From NCBI GenBank assembly GCA_964355545.1, contig CAYHEK010000011.1, forward strand, positions 1 through 25,650: a stretch of 25,650 nucleotides of DNA. Reading direction: 5' to 3'. Numbering within the stretch: position 1 is the stretch's first letter; each line of letters begins with the position of its first letter. The stretch comes from JAPLGE01 sp964355545 (lineage in GTDB: Bacteria > Bipolaricaulota > Bipolaricaulia > UBA7950 > UBA9294). The translations under genes and the position numbers were made by a program. Shown here piece after piece: positions 15,289 through 22,378 of the stretch. Under the pieces are notes generated by a model, which did not search any database, had not been told where the DNA came from, and saw nothing but the letters and a program-made list of their open reading frames with translations.

Positions 15289-16050
15289 TCAGCGGACATA
15301 GACCCCGCCGTTGATGTTGATCGTCTCGCCGGTGATGTATTCCGCCTCCTCCGAGACGAGGAAGCTGACGAGGGCGGCGATCTCCTCCGGCTCGGCGACG
15401 CGGCCGGCCGGGATCCGCGAGCGGATCGCCTCCCCGTGCCGCGCAAGGTCCCCGGCGGTCATGTCTGTGCGAGTGTAGCCGGGCGCGACGGCGTTCACCG
15501 TGATCTTACAAGCAAGCTCGAGGGCGAGGGACTTCGTGAGGCCGACGAGGCCCGCCTTCGCCGCGGCGTAGTGCGCACCGTGGTCCGAGCCGCTCATCGC
15601 CCGTAGGGAGGAGATGCTGACGATCCGCGCCCACGGCTCTTTCCGCAGGTAGGGGAGGGCCGCTTTCACGGCGTAGAAGGCGGCGGAGAGGTTGACGGCG
15701 AGGGCGCGGTCCCAGTCGGCGAGGGTCATCTCCTCAATCCTCTTGTGCTGGGAGAAGCCAGCGTTATTGACCACGACGCGGATCCCGCCGAAGCGCTCCG
15801 CCGTCTCCTCAACGAGACCCTTCACCTCGTCGAAGTCGGCGACGTCCGCCTGCCAGGCGAAGGCCCGGCCGCCGGCCTGTTCGATCTCGGCCACGAGCTC
15901 CTCTGCCGGAACCCGCTCGCTTGAGTAGTTCACGCTCACCCCGTACCCTGCACCGGCGAGGCGCCGCGCGATCGCCCTCCCGATCCCGCGCGAGCTACCG
16001 GTAATGACGGCGCCGGGGAGCGAGGTGGGACGTTCCTCTCCTCTTGCCAT
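15289..16050 (-). CDS. Short-chain dehydrogenase/reductase, FabG-like
   Basis: The 253-residue NAD(P)H-dependent oxidoreductase has all classical SDR motifs: the cofactor loop TGSSRGIG at residues 17-24, the NNAG motif, ISSLRA carrying the catalytic Ser, and HYAAAKAGL supplying Tyr and Lys. The C-terminal GETININGGVYV is typical of the 3-oxoacyl-ACP reductase (FabG) branch. An Arg or basic residue following the second strand is not obvious, so NADPH versus NADH preference is open. ATG 16050 begins the homologous region and lies only six bases after a perfect TATAAT box; the frame's extension to 16479 is a shadow of the HEAT gene. No fatty-acid synthesis genes are adjacent, so a role in another ketone/alcohol conversion is as likely as FabG. 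Confidence 0.9.
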   Translation of the reverse strand: MARGEERPTSLPGAVITGSSRGIGRAIARRLAGAGYGVSVNYSSERVPAEELVAEIEQAGGRAFAWQADVADFDEVKGLVEETAERFGGIRVVVNNAGFSQHKRIEEMTLADWDRALAVNLSAAFYAVKAALPYLRKEPWARIVSISSLRAMSGSDHGAHYAAAKAGLVGLTKSLALELACKITVNAVAPGYTRTDMTAGDLARHGEAIRSRIPAGRVAEPEEIAALVSFLVSEEAEYITGETININGGVYVR

Positions 16051-16056
16051 GCCCTG

Positions 16057-16062
16057 ATTATA
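16057..16062 (-). promoter_or_regulatory. Consensus -10 box directly before the dehydrogenase start
   Basis: The minus strand reads TATAAT, then CAGGGC, then the ATG at 16050. The predicted first transcribed base is therefore the A of the start codon, giving a leaderless mRNA. I see no good -35 element at 16-18 bases, so strength is uncertain. The arrangement copies that of the metal transporter promoter (TACAAT-CAGG). Confidence 0.5.
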
Positions 16063-16073
16063 GAAGAGCCGCT

Positions 16074-16919
16074 CTAGAGGTGCTTCAGGGCCTCCCGCGC
16101 GACCTCGACCCGGCGTTCGTCCTCGAGCCACTGGGCGAGCTCGGGCCGGACGACCTCCGGCTTCTTTCGACCGAGCTTCCACATCGCCGAGGCGACGGCG
16201 CGCCACACGTAGCGGCGCTCGTCGAGCGAGAGCTTGCGCAGGACGATGAGGGCCTTCTTGGCGAGAGGGGGACCACCGGGACCGGAAAAGGCCATCGCCA
16301 CGTTCCACAGGACCTGCTCGTCGGTTGAGGTCGACCACTTGGCGAGGTACTCGAAGGTCGCGTCCGGGTAGTAGACGAGGAGGGCACCTCCCAAGACAAG
16401 CGCGCCGAGTGTGCGCCGCAGGGTGGGGTCGCGATCCGCAAGGAGCGGCTCGACGAGCTTCAGGAGCGGCTCCGCCCACTCAAGACGCCGGCTCGCTGCC
16501 GCCTTCGCGACTGCGATCACGACCGCCCGCCGCACGTTTGCCGCAGGGGCCCCACTCCACTCGCGCAGGGTCTCGACCATCCGCGGGAAGCCCTTCTCGA
16601 GCAGGGTCCCGCAGGCTTCCCCCGCCGAGTCGCGCACCGTCCAATCCGCGTCGTCCGCCAAACGACGCAGAAGAAGAAGAGACCCAACTGGGTCCGAGCC
16701 GTATCCCGTCGTAAGGAGCGCGCAAGCGACGTGCCGCGCCGCCGGCTCCGGTCGATCGGCAAGCCTTCTCGCCCGGTCGAGGAGCGACCCATCCCGACTC
16801 CCCGCTTCGACGATCCGCTCGATCGCGTAGCGGACCTCCGCCGGCCGCGCCCCCTCCAAGACCTCGACCAACGCCTCCACCTCGCTTGCCCCGATTGCCC
16901 GATCGATCGCCTCGCGCAT
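16074..16919 (-). CDS. HEAT-repeat protein of unknown function
   Basis: The 281-residue product is almost entirely helical, built of consecutive 35-40-residue helix pairs with the HEAT pattern of hydrophobic residues plus Asp/Arg at turns (for example DADWTVRDSAGEA, PAANVRRAVVIAVA and DRDPTLRRTLGALV). Such solenoids usually bind protein or DNA partners. The arrangement of WTVRD-type and VRRA segments recalls AlkD-like DNA alkylation repair proteins, but I cannot identify the catalytic residues and do not assign that role. No signal peptide or membrane segment is seen. ATG 16919 follows AAGGAGGGG closely and lies 33 bases after a near-consensus -10 box; the longer open frame to 17153 overlaps the divergent promoter region and is unlikely. 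Confidence 0.75.
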   Translation of the reverse strand: MREAIDRAIGASEVEALVEVLEGARPAEVRYAIERIVEAGSRDGSLLDRARRLADRPEPAARHVACALLTTGYGSDPVGSLLLLRRLADDADWTVRDSAGEACGTLLEKGFPRMVETLREWSGAPAANVRRAVVIAVAKAAASRRLEWAEPLLKLVEPLLADRDPTLRRTLGALVLGGALLVYYPDATFEYLAKWSTSTDEQVLWNVAMAFSGPGGPPLAKKALIVLRKLSLDERRYVWRAVASAMWKLGRKKPEVVRPELAQWLEDERRVEVAREALKHL

Positions 16920-16952
16920 GAACCCCTCCTTTTCCACCGCTCTCCCCACCCC

Positions 16953-16981
16953 ATTAAAGCGAGGGTCAAGGACCCCGTCAA
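16953..16981 (-). promoter_or_regulatory. Sigma70-type promoter of the HEAT-repeat gene
   Basis: On the minus strand TTGACG (16981-16976), a 17-base spacer and TTTAAT (16958-16953) match the consensus at five of six positions each. The leader would be about 27 bases and contains the ribosome binding site. A second TTGACC lies inside the spacer. Confidence 0.65.
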
Positions 16982-16998
16982 GCACCCCAGTCGGCCGG

Positions 16999-17027
16999 TT
17001 GCCTTGAGTCCCGATCCGAACTAAGAT
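16999..17027 (+). promoter_or_regulatory. Candidate promoter of the tryptophanase operon
   Basis: TTGCCT (16999-17004), a 17-base spacer and TAAGAT (17022-17027) match the consensus at four of six positions each. It faces away from the HEAT-gene promoter and lies 28 bases before ATG 17056. Confidence 0.45.
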
Positions 17028-17055
17028 GGAGGATCTCACGCTCGGAGGGAATCGC

Positions 17056-17529
17056 ATGAAAAAGGTGATCCTTCCCGTCTTAGGGATTCTCGTCCTCTTC
17101 TCATCGGTCCTTCCTGCCTTCGCGCAGGAGGAGAACCTCTCGGCGGGCCGCACTCTCGGCCTCGGGATCCAGGCCGACTTTCCCTGGGGAGGCCTCGTGA
17201 GCGCGCGCTACTGGCTTGTGCCTCAGGTCGGGATCGAGGCGGTCGCCTTCGCCTGGGGAAACCTCCAGGAGCTGAGCGGGACCCTCACCGGCCGCCTCCT
17301 CTTCCGCGTGGCCGATACCCCGGCGGTCGACTTCTACCTCGCCGCGGGGGGCACGTTCCCTTTCTCCCCATACGGAGGGGACGCGATGACGATCTCCGCG
17401 ATGGCTGGGATCGAGTTCAGTTTCCCCTTCGCGAAGAGCCTTGCCTGGAACATTGAGTTCGGAGGAGCGCTAGAGACGACGGGTGACCTCGCGATGGCGA
17501 TCGGGACCGGGATTCACTTCTACTTCTAA
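17056..17529 (+). CDS. Small outer-membrane beta-barrel-like protein
   Basis: The 157-residue product begins with a clear signal peptide (KKVILPVLGILVLFSSVLPAFA, cleavage before QEEN). The mature part alternates hydrophobic and polar residues in short Gly-bounded strands (LGLGIQADFPWGG, GLVSARYWLV, AVDFYLAAGGTF, GIEFSFPFA, WNIEFGGALE) and ends in Phe-Tyr-Phe, as outer-membrane barrels recognised by the BAM machinery do. About eight strands fit, so it is probably a small barrel of the OmpA/OmpW size class. I do not recognise a specific family. ATG 17056 follows GGAGGGA; an upstream in-frame start at 17026 would add ten residues before the signal peptide. It is the first gene of an apparent operon, 23 bases ahead of the tryptophanase gene. 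A pore or surface role connected with the amino acid pathway is inferred. Confidence 0.7.
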   Translation: MKKVILPVLGILVLFSSVLPAFAQEENLSAGRTLGLGIQADFPWGGLVSARYWLVPQVGIEAVAFAWGNLQELSGTLTGRLLFRVADTPAVDFYLAAGGTFPFSPYGGDAMTISAMAGIEFSFPFAKSLAWNIEFGGALETTGDLAMAIGTGIHFYF

Positions 17530-17552
17530 GCGCAAAACGAGAAAGGGAAGCG

Positions 17553-18950
17553 GTGGAGCCAGCAATCCCCCACAAGCCTTACCGCATTAAGGTCGTCGAG
17601 CCGATCGCGATCCTCTCCCATTCCGAGCGGGAGGCACGGATCCGCGAGGCAGGCTACAACGTCTTCAACCTCCGCTCAAGGGACATCTACGTCGACCTCT
17701 TGACCGACTCCGGGACCGGCGCGATGAGCCAGGAGCAGTGGGCGGCGATCCTGCGCGGGGATGAGTCCTACGCCGGGAGCAAGAGCTTCGAGCGCTTCGA
17801 AGCGGCCGTCTCCGACATCTTCGGCTTCCGCCACATCCTCCCCACGCACCAGGGCCGCGGGGCAGAGAACGTCCTCTTCTCCGCTTTAGTCAAGCCACAA
17901 GACGTCGTCCCAAACAACATGCACTTCGACACGACGCGGGCGAACGTCCTCGCAAACGGCGGGGAGCCGGTCGACCTCGCGGTCGAGGAGGCGTTCGATC
18001 CGGCGAAGGCGGCTCCGTTCAAGGGGAACATGGACACCGAGAAGCTCCGCGACCTCATCAAGAAGGTCGGCCGGGAGCGGATCCCCTGCGTCTTCACGAC
18101 GATCACGAACAATAGCGCCGGAGGCCAGCCGGTCTCCCTCGAGAACCTCCGCGCGACGAGCGAGGTCGCGCATGAGCACGGGATCCCGTTCTTCATCGAC
18201 GCCTGCCGCTTCGCCGAGAACGCGTTCTTCATCCGCGAGCGTGAGAAGGGATACGCGAATAAGGACCCACGCGAGATCGCGCGCGAGATCTTCTCGCTCG
18301 CTGACGGGATGACGATGAGCGCGAAGAAGGACGGCCTTGCGAACATCGGCGGGATCCTCGCCATGAACGACCGGACGATCTTCGAGCGGGCGCGGGAACG
18401 CCTGATCCTGATGGAGGGGTTCCCCACCTACGGCGGACTCGCCGGCCGCGACCTCGAGGCGATCGCGGTCGGCCTGTACGAGGCCCTCGACCTCGACTAC
18501 CTGCGCGACCGGATTGGCCAGGTGCGGGCCCTCGGGGAGGACCTCAAGAAAAGAGGGACCCCGATCGTCGAGCCGGTCGGCGGCCACGCCGTGTACATCG
18601 ATGCCCTCGCTTTCCTTCCCGGCTTCCCGCGCGAGGAGTTCCCGGGCCTGGCGATCGTGGTCGAACTCTACCTCGAGGCCGGAGTGCGTTCGGTCGAGGT
18701 GGGGAGCGTGATGTTCGCCCGCACAGGGCCGGACGGGAAGCCGATCTTCCCGAGGCTCGAGCTCGTGCGCCTCGCGATCCCCAGGCGGATGTACACGGCC
18801 GAACACCTCGCGGTGGTCGCCGAGGGCGCGGCCGCGATCGCCGCGCGGAGGGAGACCATCCCCGGGTACCGGATCGTCGAGGGCGAGGGCCCCCTGCGCC
18901 ACTTCGTCGCCCGTTTCGAGCCGATCCGCCGCGCCGGCCGGAAGGGATAG
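17553..18950 (+). CDS. tnaA: Tryptophanase (PLP-dependent beta-eliminating lyase)
   Basis: The 465-residue enzyme splits tryptophan into indole, pyruvate and ammonia using PLP. It aligns along its whole length with the tryptophanase/tyrosine phenol-lyase family: RDIYVDLLTDSGTGAMS, the THQGRGAEN phosphate-binding segment near residue 100, NSAGGQPVSL, and SAKKDG at 256-261 where the second Lys (K259) should hold PLP. Two residues separate the subfamilies: tryptophanase has His in the C-terminal LRHF motif (Phe in tyrosine phenol-lyase), and Val/Ile where tyrosine phenol-lyase has the phenol-binding Arg. This protein has LRHF (H450) and SVEVGS, both tryptophanase-like. The start is GTG 17553 with an AAGGGAAG ribosome binding site. 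No TnaC-type leader peptide is seen; the gene instead follows a beta-barrel gene and precedes an EamA exporter. Confidence 0.93.
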   Translation: MEPAIPHKPYRIKVVEPIAILSHSEREARIREAGYNVFNLRSRDIYVDLLTDSGTGAMSQEQWAAILRGDESYAGSKSFERFEAAVSDIFGFRHILPTHQGRGAENVLFSALVKPQDVVPNNMHFDTTRANVLANGGEPVDLAVEEAFDPAKAAPFKGNMDTEKLRDLIKKVGRERIPCVFTTITNNSAGGQPVSLENLRATSEVAHEHGIPFFIDACRFAENAFFIREREKGYANKDPREIAREIFSLADGMTMSAKKDGLANIGGILAMNDRTIFERARERLILMEGFPTYGGLAGRDLEAIAVGLYEALDLDYLRDRIGQVRALGEDLKKRGTPIVEPVGGHAVYIDALAFLPGFPREEFPGLAIVVELYLEAGVRSVEVGSVMFARTGPDGKPIFPRLELVRLAIPRRMYTAEHLAVVAEGAAAIAARRETIPGYRIVEGEGPLRHFVARFEPIRRAGRKG

Positions 18951-18953
18951 GAG

Positions 18954-19856
18954 TTGGTGACTCCCTTCCGCGGGGAGATGGCCGCCCTGGGGACGGCCCT
19001 CTCTTGGTCGGCGGCCTACGTCCTCTTCTCCCTTGCCGTGCGCGGGATCGGGCCGAAGGCCCTCAATCGGCTGCGTCTTGCGATCGCCCTCCTCTTCCTC
19101 CTCGTCGCGAACCTCGTGGCCGCAGGTGAGCCCTTCCCCGTCCATGCCGGGACGACGCGCCTCCTGTGGCTCGTCCTCTCCGGGGTCGTCGGATTCGCGA
19201 TCTCGGACGCGATGTTCTTCCGCGCCCTCCTCGCCCTCGGCCCCCACCGCACCTCTCTCGTGATGGCCCTTGCCCCCGTCGTGAGCGCCCTCCTCGCCTG
19301 GGCAGCGTTCGGCGAGGTCCTCACCCTCCTCCAGGCCGTCGCCATCCTCGTCACCCTTGCCGGGATCGTCCTCGTCCTGTGGCAGAGGGAGGGGTCCAAG
19401 AGCCCGCTTTCGGTGAGGCGCTACGCGATTGGAATCCTCTTCGGGCTCGGTGCCTCCCTCGCCCAGTCCTGCCGCTACATCCTGTCGAAGGAGGGGATGG
19501 CAGGAGGGTTTCCCGCCCTCTCTGCGAACGTCGTCCAGATCCTCGCCGCGACCGTCTCCGTCTGGCTGTGGACGCTCGCTCGAGGTGAGGTCCGCTCGAC
19601 CCTTTCCTCTCTGAAGGACCGGACCGCCCGCCTCTCGACCGTCGGCGGCGCCTTCACCGGACCCTTCCTCGGCGTGACCCTCTCCCTCGTCGCGCTCCAG
19701 CTCGCGCCGGTCGGGGTCGCCTCGACCTTGATGGCCCTCTCGCCCGTGATCCTCCTCTTCGTCTCGCGCATCGCGTTTAAGGAGCCGATTCGGCCCCGCG
19801 CCGCGCTCGGGACCCTCCTCGCCGTGGCTGGCGTGGCCGCCCTCTTCCTCGCGTAG
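18954..19856 (+). CDS. EamA/DMT-family transporter
   Basis: The 300-residue inner-membrane protein has ten hydrophobic segments in two homologous halves of five, the layout of EamA (drug/metabolite) exporters. Typical family stretches are LGTALSWSAAYVLFSLAV at the first helix, RLRLAIALLFLLVANLVAA, the SLVMALAPVVSALLAWAAFGE motif closing the first half, and its counterpart STLMALSPVILLFVSRIAFKEPI in the second. The start is TTG 18954 or GTG 18957, directly after GGGATAGGAG and three to six bases past the tryptophanase stop, so the two genes are translationally linked. Export of indole, tryptophan or another amino acid would fit this context, but DMT substrates cannot be predicted from sequence. 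No terminator with a T-tract follows. Confidence 0.88.
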   Translation: MVTPFRGEMAALGTALSWSAAYVLFSLAVRGIGPKALNRLRLAIALLFLLVANLVAAGEPFPVHAGTTRLLWLVLSGVVGFAISDAMFFRALLALGPHRTSLVMALAPVVSALLAWAAFGEVLTLLQAVAILVTLAGIVLVLWQREGSKSPLSVRRYAIGILFGLGASLAQSCRYILSKEGMAGGFPALSANVVQILAATVSVWLWTLARGEVRSTLSSLKDRTARLSTVGGAFTGPFLGVTLSLVALQLAPVGVASTLMALSPVILLFVSRIAFKEPIRPRAALGTLLAVAGVAALFLA

Positions 19857-20189
19857 AGGGGTTTCTCTTGAGAAAAGGGCCAACTTGTCTCTGCACACGA
19901 AGGTCCAGAGCTTCTCGCGCAGGCTCAGGTTGTGCGGGCAGATGGTACCAGGAATCCGATAGCAGTAGTTCTCGGCCTCGCCAGAGGAGGGGATTAGGAG
20001 CCTTGCCCTCCATTACACCCGCGACCTACTTATCGGGCGCTTGTGGTTCTGGGCGGCTTCGAATAGGCAGGGCGATGGCTCACCCCGCGGGAGCATCGAT
20101 GATCACGCTGGCAACCTCCCAGAAGGAATGCTCCCAACATGATCCGAGCCGCCGGGTCTTCGGCCTGTCGTCGTCTCCCTTCGCGCTTC
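19857..20189. other. Intergenic stretch, possibly with a decayed coding fragment
   Basis: These 333 bases separate the EamA gene from the convergent IclR gene. Near 19868 a short TTTCTC/GAGAAA inverted repeat is too weak to call a terminator. A minus-strand frame open from about 20012 leftwards reads protein-like for about 45 codons (SGEAENYCYRIPGTICP, then LREKLWTFVCRDKLAL) with several Cys and aromatic residues, but has no start, no ribosome binding site and no family I recognise. No tRNA cloverleaf or insertion-sequence end is evident. Confidence 0.4.
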
Positions 20190-20972
20190 CTACCGGGAGT
20201 AGCCAAGAAGGCGAGAGGCTTGCCCGACTACCTCACATACAATCTTGGCGTACTCGTCGATGGTGTCGGGACGAATCCGGCTCGTTGGCCCCGTGATCGA
20301 GAGGGCCGCCACAGTGGCTCCCGTCTCGTCTCGAACCGGCGCCGCGATGCAGCGGCCTCCGCGTTCTGCCTCTTCGTCATCCACTGCATAGCCGCGCTTT
20401 CGAACCACGGCAAGGTCCTCTCTCAACCGAGTTGCGTTGACGATCGTCCTCTCGGTGATCTGAGGAAGCCCCACCTCCCGAAGCAGCCTGTCCAATCTTT
20501 CCTCATCGAGCGCGCTCAAAAGGACCTTGCCCACGGCCGTCGCATGGAGCCACAGATGAGTTCCAATCGGCGGTACACCTCGGATGATATTCCGACTCAA
20601 GACCTGGTCCACGTAGACAGCGTAGTTGCCATCCAGCATTGCGAGCGACGCGGTTTCCCCCGTCTCCCTTGAGATACGTTCGAGAAACGAGCGGAGTAGC
20701 CTGACGAGCTTGAACTGCCGCTCCGAAGCCTTCCCAAGATGGATGAGTGCCCAACCTAAGCTGTAGCGCCTCGTCTGCAGATCCTGCTGGACAAAGTTAT
20801 GACTCTCCAAGGTGCGCAAGAGCCGCAGGACCGTGCTCTTGGGAAGTTCTGCCCTCGTCGCAAGGCCGGTGAGATCCGCGTCCTCCACCTGGGAGAGCAG
20901 CTCAAGGACCCGGAGCGCTCTATCCACAGCGCCGACGAGGACCCGCCCTTCTCCTGTCGTCCTCTCTTTCAT
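20190..20972 (-). CDS. IclR-family transcriptional regulator
   Basis: The 260-residue regulator has an N-terminal winged helix-turn-helix (about residues 12-75: VDRALRVLELLS, LTGLATRAELPKSTVLRLLRTLESH) and a C-terminal IclR effector-binding domain (about 85-255) with WLHATAVGKVLLSAL and the GGRCIAAPVRDETG stretch typical of the family. IclR proteins are dimeric or tetrameric repressors or activators that answer to small catabolic metabolites. ATG 20972 lacks a strong ribosome binding site. A perfect 10-bp palindrome, TCTTCGAAGA (20985-20994), sits just upstream and could be an autoregulatory element. The gene is last in the minus-strand cluster, 51 bases after the TIGR04076 gene. Its most likely target is the divergent promoter region between 24565 and 24944. 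Confidence 0.93.
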   Translation of the reverse strand: MKERTTGEGRVLVGAVDRALRVLELLSQVEDADLTGLATRAELPKSTVLRLLRTLESHNFVQQDLQTRRYSLGWALIHLGKASERQFKLVRLLRSFLERISRETGETASLAMLDGNYAVYVDQVLSRNIIRGVPPIGTHLWLHATAVGKVLLSALDEERLDRLLREVGLPQITERTIVNATRLREDLAVVRKRGYAVDDEEAERGGRCIAAPVRDETGATVAALSITGPTSRIRPDTIDEYAKIVCEVVGQASRLLGYSR

Positions 20973-21023
20973 CGCGGAGTAGTCTCTTCGAAGATCACGC
21001 GCAGGGCAAGTGCAGCCATCCCC

Positions 21024-21329
21024 CTAGACCTGCTCCCGTTGGCCCTCTCTTACCCGCCGGATCTGGAAAACGTGGGGGTTCGCCGCATCCGGACAGGGGT
21101 GCTCCGCCACATCCGGGTTCTCCCTGATCCACGGGAACTCGACGCCATAGCGCATCGCGAAGAGCTTCGGGAACATGCTGTATAGAGCGTGGATACAGAG
21201 ACCATCGCAACTGAACCGATCGGTATTGCTGGGGACGGTGAACTTATCGCCAACCTTATGGCCGGCATGACAAATGCCCTGTGCCCTTACCAGCTTGATC
21301 TCAAGCGTGTACGGCCCTCTTGCGGTCAT
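21024..21329 (-). CDS. TIGR04076 family protein
   Basis: The 101-residue protein matches the small TIGR04076 family of unknown function. Recognisable features are the N-terminal EIKLVRAQG strand, CHAGHKVGDKF (residues 20-30), a central Cys pair in FSCDGLC, the FAMRYGVEFPW segment and the C-terminal CPDAANPHVF motif. Four cysteines and two histidines invite a metal or Fe-S role, but none is established. ATG 21329 lies directly against the stop of the upstream DUF6282 gene, with GGAGG eight bases before it, so it is co-translated within the operon. Members of this family often occur next to enzymes of catabolic or redox pathways. Here it sits between a predicted hydrolase and an IclR regulator. 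Confidence 0.82.
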   Translation of the reverse strand: MTARGPYTLEIKLVRAQGICHAGHKVGDKFTVPSNTDRFSCDGLCIHALYSMFPKLFAMRYGVEFPWIRENPDVAEHPCPDAANPHVFQIRRVREGQREQV

Positions 21330-21330
21330 G

Positions 21331-22365
21331 TCATGATCCTCCCTTCGCGTCGAGCGACAGAAGCTCCGCCGGATTCGCTACGATCATCTTCCGGATCTCC
21401 TCCTCGGTGATTCCGAGGTCGAGGAGGCAAGCGACGAACTCCCGCAGCCCCTCGACCGGGGTGGGCAGTGTGTAGACGCCAAGGTCGGTGGCGATGATAC
21501 AGTGCTCGGCACCAACATCTCGGATCTGCTCCGCTACTTCCCGCACTCCAGCTCCCAGGCCTTCCTGCATGCCCTCGTCGATCGACACGTACTCTTTCTC
21601 CACGTAGTAGTGAGTCTTCGGGATCGGGGTCGTGTGGGTGAACGCCGCCAGCGTGTGCTCGAGGAAGGCCCCCTTAGCCGCAACAGCCTTCTGCTCCGCC
21701 ACGGACATCTCCTTGGTCACCGAGCTTGCGACGAGTACCTTCTTGATCCGGTACGCACGCGCGAGATCGACGAGCCGCCCCGCCTCTTCCTTCGAGACGT
21801 GCCCGGTGTTCAGGTAGACCCCCGGATGCTCAGCGATCAGTGTCAGGATCTCGTCAAGATCCGGTCCGGGATCCGAGTCCAGGGGGATCCGGATCGCCCG
21901 CGATAGCTCCTGCTCGCGGAACTTGGGGTAGAGCTCGGAGAGCGGCTTGAAGAGGCCGTCTATGATCCGGCCCTCCCGGCTCGCCTGGTAGTAGGTCGAA
22001 TGGGCCCCGAAGCTGACGTACTTCGCGCCTGAACCGTAGTAAAGAGATGTTCTCACGGCGCGGGGGTTCATCCCCCCGTAGACGGTGTTCAAGATGATCC
22101 CACCGAAGACGACGAAGTCCGGGATCACGCGGCTGACGAGCCACGCTGTCCCGGTGGACATCTCGAACACGTCCATGTACACGATCGCCCGCATCCCGGC
22201 GTCGCGCGCCTCGCGCGCCGCCTCGAACGGATCCACACGACGGGGGCTGCTGGGAAGATGCGGCCCCGCGTGGACGTGGATGTCGATCGCCCCTCGCAAG
22301 AGCTCGCGAGTCAGCCCGTATGAACGCCCGTCGGGGAGAAACTGAAGCCCTTTCTGCGCCGACAA
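21331..22365 (-). CDS. DUF6282 family metal-dependent hydrolase
   Basis: The 344-residue protein resembles amidohydrolase-fold proteins annotated DUF6282. Putative metal ligands are the HVH of AIDIHVHAGPH (residues 30-32), the His of NTGHVSKEE, the His of FLEHTLAAF and the Asp of IIATDLGVY, which follow the order used by TIM-barrel amidohydrolases (HxH, H, H, D). No signal peptide is present, so it is cytosolic. The open frame reaches 22419 inside the upstream gene, but AAGGAGGAG, overlapping that gene's TAA, lies six bases before TTG 22365, so I place the start there. The gene follows the M29-type peptidase by 13 bases and precedes the TIGR04076 gene. The substrate is unknown; hydrolysis of a cyclic or linear amide released from the imported compound is an inference. 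Confidence 0.82.
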   Translation of the reverse strand: MSAQKGLQFLPDGRSYGLTRELLRGAIDIHVHAGPHLPSSPRRVDPFEAAREARDAGMRAIVYMDVFEMSTGTAWLVSRVIPDFVVFGGIILNTVYGGMNPRAVRTSLYYGSGAKYVSFGAHSTYYQASREGRIIDGLFKPLSELYPKFREQELSRAIRIPLDSDPGPDLDEILTLIAEHPGVYLNTGHVSKEEAGRLVDLARAYRIKKVLVASSVTKEMSVAEQKAVAAKGAFLEHTLAAFTHTTPIPKTHYYVEKEYVSIDEGMQEGLGAGVREVAEQIRDVGAEHCIIATDLGVYTLPTPVEGLREFVACLLDLGITEEEIRKMIVANPAELLSLDAKGGS

Positions 22366-22378
22366 TGTGATCTCCTCC

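Noticed and set aside
17886..19898. 670-codon minus-strand open frame
   Set aside because: It is antisense to tryptophanase and the EamA gene. The translation is an Asp/Glu/Gly/Arg-rich low-complexity sequence, typical of the antisense frame of G+C-rich genes.
19868..20296. Plus-strand frame of 142 codons after the EamA gene
   Set aside because: It overlaps the end of the well-supported IclR gene on the other strand and its translation shows no recognisable domain or membrane pattern.
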